64,000 nt of DNA from Liquidambar formosana (Eukaryota > Streptophyta > Magnoliopsida > Saxifragales > Altingiaceae). This document shows, in pieces, positions 23,366 through 34,772 of this stretch (its first letter is position 1; each line of letters starts with the position of its first letter). The notes under the pieces were generated by a model, which was not told where the DNA came from, searched no databases, and was given only the letters and a program-made list of their open reading frames with translations. The stretch spans positions 38,344,790 through 38,408,789 of the forward strand of contig CM077826.1 of NCBI GenBank assembly GCA_039720395.1, read 5' to 3'. The position numbers and the translations under genes are program-made.

Positions 23366-24800
23366 ATGGCAAGTTTAAGCACTCACATCTGTGTCTTCAT
23401 TTTATGTTCAAGCCTTTTCATCCCAATCAACTGCCACCTGCACGGTTATCCCCAGCAGGTCGCCCTATTCATCTTTGGGGATTCCCTATATGATGTTTGT
23501 AACAATAACTACATCAACACTACCACTGATGCCCAAGCAAATTTCTGGCCATACGGGGAAACCTTCTTCAATTACCCCACGGGGAGATTTTCCGATGGCC
23601 GGCTGATACCCCATTTTATTGGTGAGATATATGTACAGTGATGTAATTTATTTCTTTCTTTCGATTCTCAAATTATTACTCAACTGACCCTTGCAGCTTT
23701 GTTATTGCAGCTGAGTACGCTAACCTTCCATTGATTCCACCATATCTTCAACCTGGTAATCATCAATTCACCCATGGGGCCAACTTTGCATCTGCTGGGG
23801 GTACTAGTTGAAACTTTTCCAGGATTGGTATGTATGTATTTATTTAATTATTTATTTTTGTTCGTTAAGGCGTCTTAATTGGCAGATTTAGTTGAAGAGT
23901 TGGTACCGCGCGCAGCCCATGGTTGTAATTTATTTCTTTTTTAACTTTTTTGATTTAATTTTTAATTTTTTCAGGTGATAGACCTTAAAACACAGCTGAG
24001 CAATTTTGAGAAGGTAGAGAAGCTGTTAAGGAAGAAACTAGGGGATGCAAACGCCGAGAAAGTGTTGTCCAGGGCTGTTTACTTGATTAGCATTGGAAGC
24101 AACGATTACATGAGCCCTTTTGTCCCGACAAACTCCAGTGTGCTTCAGTCCTACTCGCGAGAAGAATACGTTCAGTTAGTGATTGAAGACTTTACAACTG
24201 TGATAAAAGTAATTAATAACAATTTTCTTCAATATTTCAGACCAAGTATAATTAACTGGAAATTTTATATTTACTGTTATTTTTTCATGTGTCCTGCAGA
24301 AAATATAAGAGGAAGGAGGAAGGAAATTTGGGTTTCTTGGCTTAGGACCTTTGGGTTGTCTACCCGTCATGAAAGTTCTCGTTCCTGGAAGCACTGGTGA
24401 TTGCTTGGAAGAAGTCACGGTGCTAGCAAATCTTCACAATAGAGCTCTGTCCGAAACTCTCAAGAATCTAGAGAGCCAGTTAAAAGGATTCATGTATTCA
24501 ATCTTGGATTTCAACACTTCTTCTATTGAAAGAATGAACGACCCTTCAAAATATGGTTTCAAAGAAGGGAAGATTGCATGTTGCGGCACAGGTCCATACG
24601 GGGGAGTTCTCAGCTGTGGAGGTAAGAGAACAGAAAAGGAGTACGAATTATGTGACAATGTTAGTGAATATGTGATCTTTGATTCTTCTCATCCCACCGA
24701 AAGGACCAACCAGCAATACGCCAAGTTAATGTGGAGTGGACCTCCCAATGTCACTGGGCCTCGCAATCTGAAAGCACTGTTTGAACGTACCCAATGTTAG
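23366..24800 (+). pseudogene. GDSL esterase/lipase (GLIP1/5-like), copy 1, disrupted
   Basis: Exons by comparison with the intact copy: 23366-23621, 23711-23827, 23975-24208 and 24300-24800, all with GT-AG borders. Exon 1 keeps the signal peptide and FGDSL nucleophile block, but Gly45 of the VGNNN motif is Cys and Asp83 is His. Exon 2 has a 5-nt deletion in the glycine run after GANFASAG, which shifts the frame into TGA at 23809-23811. In exon 4 the third codon is TAA (24306-24308) where the intact gene has TAT. The remaining exon 4 keeps the DSSHP block with the catalytic Asp and His. The product would be a ~120-aa fragment without the catalytic Asp-His. A recently dead paralogue. Confidence 0.9.
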
Positions 24801-25020
24801 ATGGATCATATAGCTATTTGAACCTTTGTTCACGTAATTGGCGGAATTTATTTAACACTACGATCAAATTACATTTCTTGTAAACCTTTTACTCCACATT
24901 TTATTAACCCACCATTGGATTATGTGTCCCCATCTCTTCCCCATCAAAAGGTATACCACCTAGAGAGTGCCCCAAACTATTATTTTATTTACAAAAAGAA
25001 TTGCGAGTTCATAAATGGGC

Positions 25021-25390
25021 ACTACTACAATAATCAAAATAGATCATTGTAAAAAACCATGATCTATTATAATAAATCACAGTTTTTTACCGTGATTAAT
25101 TTTTACCAAAAGTGTGATCTATTAAGGTGTGATATAAAGTGTCCACATTAGATTACGGTTTTTTACAGTGTTCCTTTTTTACTAAAGATCACAGTTTAAC
25201 GATGAACCGTGATCGTTTTGCTACACAGAAACCGTGAATTTTTCAAGAATTGTGATCAAATGGTAGACAAAGATCACGTTTCTTTCCAAACCGTGATATC
25301 TTCCTTAGATGAAGATCACGTTTTCTTCACAAACCGTGATCTATATTGCAAAAAGATCACATAAAAAAACCGTGATCTATTCTCCCCATT
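25021..25390. mobile_element. CACTA-like end with subterminal GATCACGGTT repeats
   Basis: Starts CACTACTACAA at 25021, directly where the duplicated block is interrupted. It then contains at least ten copies, in both orientations, of an 8-11 bp motif around GATCAC(G)GTTT / AACCGTGATC. Short subterminal repeats in both orientations behind a CACTA end are typical of En/Spm-type elements, where transposase binds. The matching right end (TTGTAGTAGTG) was not found. Confidence 0.55.
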
Positions 25391-27520
25391 TTTTATTTTT
25401 TTTTAGGTTTTTTTTTTTTTTTTTTTCGTTTTTAAATTTATTTGGAAACCTGTATTGCTTCTAGTAAGTGAGGAACCTGTTGCTATTCTTTCAATCACAT
25501 TTTAACTATTAAATATATTATGCAAACACAATTCAAGCTAGCATTATAAATTACAATTCCATTAGTTAGTATAAGAGGTATGCATCTCATAAATGAAAGA
25601 TATCACATACATTAATTAGATAGCCAAATGAGTACTAAACAATCTGATGTACGAATCTCAAACTAACTGCCAATTACTTAAAAGAAAAGACTAAAAAAAC
25701 TATTATTCTCCCCATATATAGAAAAAGAAAATCTTAGGACTTTGATGATTGAAGCCTTCAACTGAACTCCGTAACACGTACATGCAAATTGCGCACCTTC
25801 TCTAAATACTTCAATGCCTTGATTTATGCTTGTGCATCTCCCAATTCTCTGTCTTATCTGCAAATATTGCACACAACAAATTCAATCAAATGCTAGCTAG
25901 CTAGGCAAGAGATGATACAAACTGATGCTAACCGAATATAGTAGCACAAGTCAAAGAAAATTCAATAAATCTATATACCAACACCCATATTCCACGAGTA
26001 AGGTTTGCGTAAAACAACATCATAGCAGCAGCACAACAATTGCAAGACAATATCAGTACAATAGGAGCAATAGCACGTTTGCAGCAAAATAAGAAGAAAA
26101 CAAGTTATAATAAATGAGCAACACTATAACATCCAATTGAGGATAGATCGATAAATAAGAAGGAAAGAAAACTTACCAAGTGGGATGAGAAAATATATGG
26201 GCAAAAGAAGATAAGTAATGACCAAGGCTCTGCCAAATAGTTCCACAATGGTTTGAATCCTAATCACATATTGTACCTTTGACAAAGCAAAATGATTTTT
26301 TTGTACAATACTATAATATGTTGTCTAAGTTAGCATCTAATCGAAATTATTATACAATGGACCTTCTATCTTTGTTACAGCTAAATATCCAAGCTGCCAT
26401 TAATTCTTGTTGCAGATTTTGTGGAATTTTGTAAGATATTATTTTATTTAATCACAAGTATGATGAATTGAACATAGACAAAATAATAAAGGCAATTTAA
26501 ATTAACAAAAATCAACTCAAGAAATATTTAATTAAAATAAAATAAAGATAGTAAGAAACAATGACTTGTGGGAAGAAGCATGATATCACATTGTCCTAAA
26601 GGAACTGTTGCTTCCCTACTTATATGTCCTAACAGACTATAAGACTTCCAAAATACAACCTCAAAACTCACAGCTACCTCTTCTATAGGTAGGAAGAGTA
26701 TGGTGAACCCATCTATGATCAATTTCCCATAAAAGTGATGGTTTCTAAAGGACATGCATTGCGGCTAGTTTCTGTTAAACCTTTTATATTTCTATTATGC
26801 TTTACAAACCCACAGCTATGAAGGAGGCCAAGCCTGTGGTCAATTTACTGACCCACTGGAATAGCAGCCACAAAATTGGTTAAAGTCTTAACATATGCAA
26901 GGCCAAAAAGCCAGGACAATGTTGGACTGTTGATTAATACTCAACAACCACTTTAATGATTTTTGTCAGTTTATCATGCAGCTAGTGCATGTAGTAGACT
27001 AGCTAGTAGTGTATCTGTTTCTTTGTGTGAGATCCATATATGACAAACACTCGTGTTCGGATTGTTGATCACCAACACTTATCTAGAGTCACGTATTCCA
27101 AGAGTACAAATTTTGATTTTTAAATCATCTTTTCTTTATAATAATCGTGTTTTCTCTTGATAACAAATAGAGTAAGGTTGCTAAGAGATTGCCCTCACCC
27201 TTGTTTCCATAAAATATAAATCTCCTGTTTAAAAAAAAAACAAAAAAGAAAAAAGAAAAAAACCACCAATGTTGACGAAATAATCCAATAAAAAAAACTA
27301 TCGGAAGGTATAATGTTGGCAGTTAAAGCTAAGCAGTATTTTCTTTACTATAAATTAGCTGAGAAAGGTTCTAAAAAGGCTAAAGATGGGCAAATGAAGC
27401 TGCAGACTATCATGTAAAGGATAGATTTCATACTTCCTAGGGATAAAATGTGTTGCTGACTTTCTGGTAAGTAAGGGGGACTAAGATCATATTGAAAGTT
27501 CTTTTGAATATAGCTTCTAA
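25391..27520. other. AT-rich stretch without recognised gene
   Basis: No family was recognised on either strand. A minus-strand open frame at 25872-25678 has a splice-acceptor-like border but no recognisable domain. T-runs at 25390-25430 and an A-rich tract at 27230-27260 are the only obvious structure. Confidence 0.4.
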
Positions 27521-27526
27521 TCTCCC

Positions 27527-27527
<1 letters not shown>

Positions 27528-27567
<40 letters not shown>

Positions 27568-27582
27568 ATATATATATATATA
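27528..27582. repeat. (CT)n followed by (TA)n microsatellite
   Basis: About 38 bp of CT dinucleotides followed by about 16 bp of TA dinucleotides, at the left border of an LTR-like block. Confidence 0.85.
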
Positions 27583-28440
27583 GATTGTATGGGGAAAAAT
27601 CCGGACAGTTGGCAGAGCGCTCCAAGGAAGGTGGTCCAATGATCTAGAGTGTCGTGGCACAATGGTCGGAGGAAATCGCTGAGTCTAAGATAGCCCTTGG
27701 GCTCTCAAGTGAATAGTGGGGCTAGGTGGCTCAATGAACAGTAGTGCTAGGCACTTGAATGAACAGTAGCGCTAGGTGCTTCGATGAACAGTGTCGTTCA
27801 ATTCTCCAGTGAACAGTAACCTGAAAACAAAGGCAACTGTCAAGGGAGCCTGGGGGTTATCCGACTTAAAACCCTCCAAACGATTAAGTTAGTCTCAATG
27901 TCTAGAGAGAGAAAAGAGGGGAATTTCTAGGGTTTTGTGTTGCGGTGAACTTACCTTGTCTAGAATGAAATAGTATTCCTTTTATAGGGAAGAGTTAGGT
28001 CTTGGGATAGGCAAATGTTTTAACTTGACCATAGTTAACTTAGGGTTTCGACCCAACCACGATCAATTTAGGGTTCCAGTCTTGATCACAGTCAATTTAG
28101 GGTTTCAGATCATGGTTAGACTGAGGCTCTAGACCTGGTTGTCGATGCTGTTCATTCCTGACACAGTCATCAGGAGCGTGCTCTTACCACGACTAGATTT
28201 CCCTTGTCGGATCTAAGAAGTGGGATAAATTTGAGGCACATGGGGGACATGTGGCTAGATATCCAATGTGCTTGCATGGTCCGATGACATTCATTGGCCC
28301 GAAGGCTTATCGGCTCAATGGCTTATTGGTCCGAGGGCTCAATGACCTGAGAGCAATTTGACTCGAGGGTTAGGCTCGTCTAACCAAGAACCACTCCGTC
28401 TCTCGATAACTTCACCAAAGGCCACCACATGTCAAGATTT
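27583..28440 (-). repeat. LTR-like block, probably a solo LTR
   Basis: Higher GC than the surroundings. The minus strand has a TATA-like CCCTATAAAAGGAATAC near 27980 followed by a leader-like stretch. Two internal tandem-repeat sets flank it: about 25-bp units TGAACAGTAGYGCTAGGYRC at 27711-27826, and ~30-bp units around CAATTTAGGGTTTC at 28040-28120. No primer site or partner LTR was found, so solo status is inferred. Confidence 0.35.
27711..27826. repeat. Degenerate ~25-bp tandem repeat
   Basis: Five units begin TGAATAGTGG, TGAACAGTAG, TGAACAGTAG, TGAACAGTGT and TGAACAGTAA, each followed in most by GCTAGG and a variable tail. Confidence 0.7.
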
Positions 28441-28730
28441 CATTCGTTAGTTGCAAATATCCCACACACACACACACATATATATATACACACACATATA
28501 TCATTTTTGTTAAATTTTTGTTCTTTTGAATCGCATCATCCTGTTTTTTTCTTTTTCTCTTTTGTTCTTTTCATTCACTATTTCTTTGATATATACTTAG
28601 TCGTGATTACATGACTCTAAAGGTTCATTGATTCATATCTGCTATTGTTTGAGTTGTCATATTTAGCATGAATGATTCATTGCTTATTGCATATTTGCTT
28701 CATAGCTCATTTGAGAATCGTAGCTTGCTG

Positions 28731-28762
28731 GTTAGTGGTTAGTGGTTAGTGGTTAGTGGTTA
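28731..28762. repeat. Short tandem repeat (GGTTAGT)n
   Basis: Four to five exact copies of a 7-8 bp GGTTAGTG unit. Confidence 0.85.
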
Positions 28763-29254
28763 TGTAGCTTATCAATCAATCGAGGCCAGACTGAGGATGC
28801 TCAAGCTCGGCCTGAAGGATAATTTACAAGTTCAAGTCTAAGCTCAGCCCTTCTTGAGCTCACACCCACTGAGTTCATGCCAGCTTACTTGCATCCTTAA
28901 TCCTTCAATTTGGAAATAACAAAAAACGCAAAAAATATGTTAATTGAAACATGAAAATGCATAATACATTATTATACTTTGGACCAGGATAAGCTAAGCA
29001 CAACCCAAGCTCCATCCAAACTCAAGTTTATACCAGAAAAAATTGACCAAACTCACCCTAGCCCTGACCCAATTTAAGCCTAGCTCTTAAAATTTTAGGT
29101 CGAATGAGTGGGCTTCTTGTCAGCTCCACCCATTTGACAGTCCTTATGACTTTTGATGCTATTGGGCATATCAAAGTATAGAAGACTGCATTTTCTTTTT
29201 TGATCGGTGCAGTTTAGAATTTTTAGCTGGTATCTATTTTATGGGGATTTTCAG

Positions 29255-29524
29255 TTGTGGGACATAAATATGGATGCTGGTCCAGTTGCAACTTTCCAGG
29301 TTCATGAGTATTTAATGCCCAAGGTAGTTTTCTTTCTTAAATGTTTTATCTAGTCTAAATAAGACGTCCATGGAAATGCTGCAACTGTGTCATAGTATCT
29401 ACGCTTATTGCACTTACACTGTGATCCATCAGCTGTGTGATTTATATGAGAATGAATCTATCTTTGACAAATTTGAGTGTTGTCTGAGTGGAGATGGAAA
29501 TCGAGTTGCAACTGGTTCGTATAG
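29255..29524 (+). pseudogene. PP2A regulatory subunit B (B55) fragment, two exons
   Basis: Exon 29255-29323 follows TTTTCAG and reads LWDINMDAGPVATFQVHEYL then MPK, ending at GTAG. Exon 29433-29524 follows CATCAG and reads LCDLYENESIFDKFECCLSG, then DGNRVATGSY, ending AG|GTATGC. Together they are a near-perfect match to the WD-repeat region of the plant 55-kDa B regulatory subunit of protein phosphatase 2A, which directs the phosphatase to its substrates. Exon borders and phase are preserved, but no earlier exons and no following NLFRVF exon were seen nearby. This is an intron-bearing, DNA-level fragment, probably captured by a transposon (the copia element and a CACTA end lie next to it) or left by a rearrangement. 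Confidence 0.85.
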
Positions 29525-29737
29525 GTATGCCTTTTTACCCCCTTGGAAAGAGAGAGAGAGAAGGTGGTTGTTTGTGAAAGCCATTGATGATTATCAATGG
29601 GATATGGTGTGGTGCCACACCGGATTAATTCAATATGTGGGTGTATGTGGGTGTTCTATTCTTTTGTTCTCACTTTAACTTTTTCAGCTGTGTAGCTAAA
29701 TGATTTTTTTGAATGCTTGGAATAATAAAGGATGAAT

Positions 29738-29772
<35 letters not shown>
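29738..29772. repeat. Poly-T tract
   Basis: About 33 T residues. The motif AATAATAAAGGATGAATGGTTTTT recurs at about 29720, 29820 and 29855. Confidence 0.8.
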
Positions 29773-29907
29773 TAATGTAGTTTCGGCTTTTATAATACTG
29801 ATAATTTTTGGATGCTTAGAATGATAAAGGATGAATGGTTTTTTGGATGCTTAGAATAATAAAAGATGAATGGTATTTTTTTACGTAGCAATAACATGGT
29901 GTGTTTG

Positions 29908-30332
29908 TGTTAGGTTATGTATGGAGCCTAGTGTTTTTGTTCCAATCTGGTGATTCAACACTATTTTTTTACTAGATGCACGTACGTGCTTGTGTGATGC
30001 TTGTGCGAGCATGGGTCATGCATGTACGATCATATCCTTTATGTGTGACGGCCTTGTTTTATGTAACCCAGAAATATAAGGGTTTTATCATATTCTCATG
30101 TTAGGGTTGAGAGCCGTCTTTAAGAGTACTGTATCTGGGTGTGTCTGGGTGTAAGACCTCTTTGTATTATTCTTCAAGACATAGTGAAATCGTTCCAACT
30201 CCGTGGACGTAGCCCAAGATTAGGTGAACCACGTAAATCTGTGTGTTGTTTATTTTCTTTTGATTTATTTCCGTTTTCTTCTCTATATTCGCATCTCAAG
30301 ATCCATAGGAATAGGGTAGTTTAACCCCTATA
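29908..30332 (+). repeat. 5' LTR
   Basis: Begins TGTTAGG; its last bases are TATA where the 3' LTR has AACA, so the terminal CA has decayed to TA. 425 bp, the same length as the 3' LTR. Confidence 0.93.
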
Positions 30333-30334
30333 AC

Positions 30335-30346
30335 TAGTATTAAAGC
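30335..30346 (+). other. Decayed primer-binding site
   Basis: TAGTATTAAAGC, which differs from the initiator-Met site TGGTATCAGAGC by three transitions, as expected from methyl-cytosine decay. Two bases separate it from the LTR. Confidence 0.8.
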
Positions 30347-30366
30347 TTTAGGTTTGAGTGGGAGAA

Positions 30367-33300
30367 ATGGCCGGAGAAGAAGGAAAGGCGACAGAAATCG
30401 AGATATTCGATGGCACAGATATTGGGTATTGGAGGATACAAATCGAGGATTATCTCTATGAGAAGAAATTACACCTGCCTCTGTTAGGGGTGAAGTTAGA
30501 TAGTTTGAAAGAAGAGGAATGGAATCTTCTTGATAGACAAGTGTTAAGAGTTATTCGATTAACTCTGTCAAGATCAGTTGCACACAACGTTGTGAAGGAG
30601 AAGACCACCAAGGGTCTGATGGCGGTTTTGTCCAGTATGTATAAAAAACCATCAGCTAACAACAAGGTGCATCTGATGAAAAAGTTGTTCAATTTGAAGA
30701 TGGCAAAAGGTACCTCTGTTGCCTAGCATCTGAATGAGTTCAATACAATTGTTAATCAATTATCCTGTATTGTGATTGATTTTGATGATAAGATCTATGC
30801 TTTGATTGTTTTGGCTTCTTTGCCAAATAGTCGGGAAGCCATGAGAATGGCGATGAGTAATTCTACAGGGAAGAATAAACTCAAATATGAAGATATTCGA
30901 GATTTGATTTTAAGCAAGGAGGTTCACAGGAGAGATGTGGGTGAAACCTCAGGTTCTAGTTCCGCTTTAAATCTCGAGACAAGAGGTACAGCACAGGATA
31001 GAAACTCCAATCGAAATAGATCAAAATCCAGAAGAGAATGTAGAAGTAAATCCAGATCTGGACGACAACCAGAATGTTGGAATTGTGGCAAGACTAGCCA
31101 CTTTAAGAAAAATTGTAGAGAACCACAGAAGAAGAGGAATGAAAATGATTCTGCAAATGCTGTGACAAAAGAACTACAAGATGCCCTACTACTTTTTGTT
31201 GACAGTCCCATTGACTCTTGGGTTTTGGACTCAGGAGCTTCTTTCCATACTACTGCACACTAAGAAATCATGGAGCACTATGTGACAGGTGATTTTGGGA
31301 AGGTGTATTTGGCTGATGGAGAAGCCTTGGACATTGTGGGTATGGGAAACATTCGCATTAAATTGCTAAATGGGTCTGGGTCTGTGTGGTTGATACAAAA
31401 AGTGCGACATGTTCCCAAGCTAATGAGGAACCTGATTTCTATAGGACAGCTTGATGCTGAAGGTCACACAGTAACATTTGGTGGTGATACTTGGAAGATC
31501 ACAAAAGGAGCCATGGTAATGGCTCGTGGAACAAAAACAAGTACTCTGTACATGACCTCAAGTGTGAGAGATACTATTGCAGTAGTTGATGCAAAAGTTG
31601 ATAGAAACCTATGGCATCGCAGGATTGGTCACATGAGCGAAAAAGGGATGAAAGTGATGTTATCTAAAGGGAAACTACCAGAGTTGAAATCCTTTGACTT
31701 TGATTTGTGTAAGAGTTGCATTCTTGAGAAATAGAGAAGGGTCAGTTTCTTGAAAGGAGGCAGAACTTCAAATTCTGAAAAATTGGAGTTGGTAAACATA
31801 GATTTGTGGGGAGCTTCCCCGGTTGCATATCTTAGAGGTTCATGGTATTATATTAATAAACTCAAGTAGGAAAGTATGGGTTTATTTTCTAAAAAATAAC
31901 TCTGAGGTATTTGAGACCTTTAAGAAATGGAAGGCCATGGTTGAGATTGAATTAGGTTTGAAAGTAAAATGTTTAAGGTCTGATAATGGTGGAGAGTACA
32001 TAGATGGGGGGTTTAGAGAATTTTGTGCTGCTAATGGGATTAGGATGGAGAAGACTATTCCCGGGACACCACAGCAAAATGGCATGGTTGAGCAGATGAA
32101 TAGAACCCTCAATGAGCGTACTAGAAGTATGAGGTTGCATGCTGGGTTGCCAGAAACCTTTTGGGCTGATGTAGTTAGCACAGCGGCTTACTTGATAAAT
32201 CGAGGACCATCAGTTCCTTTGGATTGCAGGATACCTGAAGAGGTATGGAGTGGAAAGGAGGTAAACCTTTCTTACTTGAAAGTTTTTGGCTGTTTATCTT
32301 ATGTTCATATTAACTTTGATGCTCGCAATAAACTAGATGCTAAGTCTAGAAAATGTTTCTTTATTGACTATGGTGATGAGGCTTTTGGTTATCGGTTTTG
32401 GGATAATCAAAATCGAAAAATCATCAGGAGTAGAAATGTGATTTTCAAAAAACAGGTTATGTACAAAGACAGGTCAAGTGTAGAATCTATTGTTACAGAG
32501 CCAAAACTAAAGAAGTCTAAGTTTGTTGACTTAGATGAATTTTCTGAGAGCACAGTGCAGAGTAGGAGTTAGGAAAATAATGAGAATATAGACCCACAGA
32601 TAGAATAGCGTATGCCCACAGAGGCTATCCGGAGGTCTTCTAAGAACATTAGACCTCCACAGCGTTTCTCACCATCCCTGTTCTACATTTTGTTGACTGA
32701 CAGTGGTGAGCCAGAGAGTTTTAATGAAGCTTTGCAGGTTGAAAATCCTAGTAAGTGGGAGTTAGCCATGAAGGATGAGATGGAGTCATTGATGATGAAT
32801 CAAACATGGGAACTAACTGAATTACCAGAAGGGAAGAAAGCTTTACATAACAAATGGGTATACAGGATAAAGGAAGAGCATAATGGTAACAAGCACTACA
32901 AGGCCAGATTAGTTGTGAAAGGGTTTCAGCAAAAGGAGGGTGTTGATTACACATATATTTTCTCTCCAGTTGTGAAACTGACAACAATCAGGCTGGTACT
33001 AGGAATTGTGGCTGCAGAAAATCTACATCTTGAGCAATTAGATGTGAAGACAGCATTCTTTCATGGTGATTTAGAGGAGGACATTTATATGCATCAACCA
33101 CAGGGATTCGCAGTGCAGAGAAAGGAGAATCAAGTTTGCAAAATGAGAAAAAGCTTGTATGGGTTGAAACAAGCTCCAAGACAATGGTAAAAGAAGTTTG
33201 ACAGCTTCATGTGTAGCACCAGGTTCACAAGGTGCCAAGCATACCATTGTTGCTATGTTAAGAGTTTTGACAACTCTTATATCCTATTATTGTTGTATGT

Positions 33301-34251
33301 GGATGATATACTTGTTGCAGGGTCAAATATTGAGGAGATTAATAATTTCAAGAAGCAGTTGTCAAAACAGTTTGCAATGATGGACTTGGGTGCTACAAAA
33401 CAAATCCTTGGTATGAGAATCATCAGAAATAGGGTTAGTGGGACACTGAAGCTTTCACAGACAGAGTATATGAAGAAGGTTCTCAGTCAATTTAGCATGG
33501 ATGGTGCTAAACCAGTGAGCACACCTTTGGCTAGTCATTTTAGACTATCTAAGGATCAGTCACCAAAGACAGAGCAAGAGCAGGCTTACATGTGTAGGGT
33601 TCCCTATGCCTCAGCTATTGGAAGTCTTGTGTATACTATGGTCTACACAAGACCGGACATTGCACATACAGTGGGAGTTGTGAGTAGGTACATGAGTAAT
33701 CTGGGAAAACAGCATTGGGAGGCAGTCAAATGGATCTTAAGGTATTTTAAAGGCACTTCAGATACATCAATGTGCTTCACAAGAGTAGGTTTAAAACTGC
33801 AAGGTTTTGTGGATGCTAATTTAGCTGGTGATGTTGATAATAGAAAGAGTACTACAGGAATTGTGTATATTCTTGGTGGTACAGTAGTGAGTTGGGCTTC
33901 TAAGTTGCAGAAGATTGTTGCTCTTTCTACTACAGAAGTCGAGTATGTAGCTGAAGCTGGAAAGGAGATGGTTTGGTTACAGGGTCTCTTGGATGAGCTG
34001 GGTAAGAAGAATGAGAGGGGTACTCTACATAGTGATAGTCAGAGTGCCATTTTTCTTGCTAAGAATCCGGCGTTTCATTCCAGGACGAAGCATATACAGT
34101 TAAGATACCACTTTATTCGTTCTCTTCTTGACAGTAAACAGTTAGTATTGGAGAAGTTCGTGGAACTGAGAATCCAGCAGATATGTTGACTAAGGGTGTC
34201 ACTATTGAGAAACTAAAGCGGTGCTCAGCTTTAGTTGGTCTTCGAGCTTGA
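30367..34251 (+). pseudogene. Copia gag-pol polyprotein with stops and frameshifts
   Basis: ATG at 30367 (MAGEEGKATEIEIFDG). Gag is UBN2 type, with zinc knuckle CWNCGKTSHFKKNC near 31075. Protease is WVLDSGASFH near 31220. Integrase has the HHCC zinc finger (HRRIGHM...CKSC), DLWG, SDNGGEY and NGMVEQMNRT, so the Asp, Asp, Glu triad survives. RT has QLDVKTAFFHGDL and YVDDILVAG. RNase H has DANLAGD, STTEVEYVAEA and HSDSQSA. In-frame stops are at 30724-30726, 31261-31263, 31732-31734, 32570-32572, 32606-32608 and 33188-33190; several fit C-to-T changes in CAG/CAA. Small deletions shift the frame near 31840-31862, within the integrase core, and near 34158. The frame then ends at TGA 34249-34251. 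It cannot move autonomously. Confidence 0.95.
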
Positions 34252-34342
34252 GGATAGGAGGATGAATTGCTGCGATGGTTACTTTGTTTGGAGGCATGTG
34301 GTGTTTGGTGTTGGTAATTGGACTAGTCTCCAAGTGGGATAT

Positions 34343-34767
34343 TGTTAGGCTATGTATGGAGCCTAGTGTTTTTGTTCTAATCTAGTTTTTCAACACTGTT
34401 TTTTTACTAGATACACATACGTGCTTGGGTGATGCTCGTACGAGCATGGGTCATGCACGTATGATCATGGCCTTTATGTGTGACGGGCTTGTTTTATGTA
34501 ACCCAGAAATATAAGGGTTTTATCATATTCTCATGTTAGGGTTGAGAGCTGTCTTTGAGAGTACTGTGTCTGGGTGTGTGTGGGTGTGAAAGCTCTTTGT
34601 ATTGTTCTTCAAGACATAGTGAAATCGTTGCAACTCCATGGATGTAGCCCGAGATTGGGTGAACCATGTAAATCTATGTGTTGTTTATTTACCTTTGATT
34701 TATTTCCATTTTCTTCTCTATATTCGCATCTCAAGATCCGTAGGAATAGAGTAGTTTAACCCCAACA
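34343..34767 (+). repeat. 3' LTR
   Basis: TGTTAGG...CCCAACA, 425 bp, preceded by the purine-rich AAGTGGGATAT. It ends directly at the GTTTG target duplication. Confidence 0.95.
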
Positions 34768-34772
34768 GTTTG

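Larger units (their letters stand above)
22115..25017 (+). repeat. Segmental duplication, left copy (GDSL copy 1 block)
   Basis: Homologous to 49556-55140 in the same order and orientation, from CTGTTCTTGGACATGTCAG at about 22130 through the promoter MITE, the gene copy and the 3' flank, ending ...GCGAGTTCATAAAT at 25016. The right copy holds later insertions. The left copy lacks about 390 bp of 3' flank, present at about 54540-54930 in the right copy, with ATTTATTT at both sides of the missing piece. Confidence 0.85.
29908..34767 (+). mobile_element. Complete but inactive Ty1-copia retrotransposon (Tnt1/Tork-like)
   Basis: Flanked by a perfect 5-bp target-site duplication GTTTG (29903-29907 and 34768-34772). 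Two 425-bp LTRs (29908-30332 and 34343-34767) differ at about 38 positions by hand count, roughly 9 percent, mostly transitions. The primer site follows the 5' LTR. The internal coding region has all copia domains but several stops and two frameshifts. Assignment to the Tork/Tnt1 branch rests on eye-level similarity of integrase and RT. Confidence 0.95.

Noticed and set aside
23391..23606. Plus-strand frame within GDSL exon 1 (MSSFYVQAF...), also at 53040
   Set aside because: A shadow of the true signal-peptide exon in another frame; conserved only because the exons are duplicated.
25021..25390. Repeated GATCACGGTTT motif as a possible CRISPR-like array
   Set aside because: The motif is only 8-11 bp, occurs in both orientations and with irregular spacing behind a CACTACTACAA end; this is eukaryotic subterminal-repeat structure.
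27583..28440. Full LTR retrotransposon at this place
   Set aside because: No primer site, coding domains or partner LTR could be found; only an LTR-like block remains.
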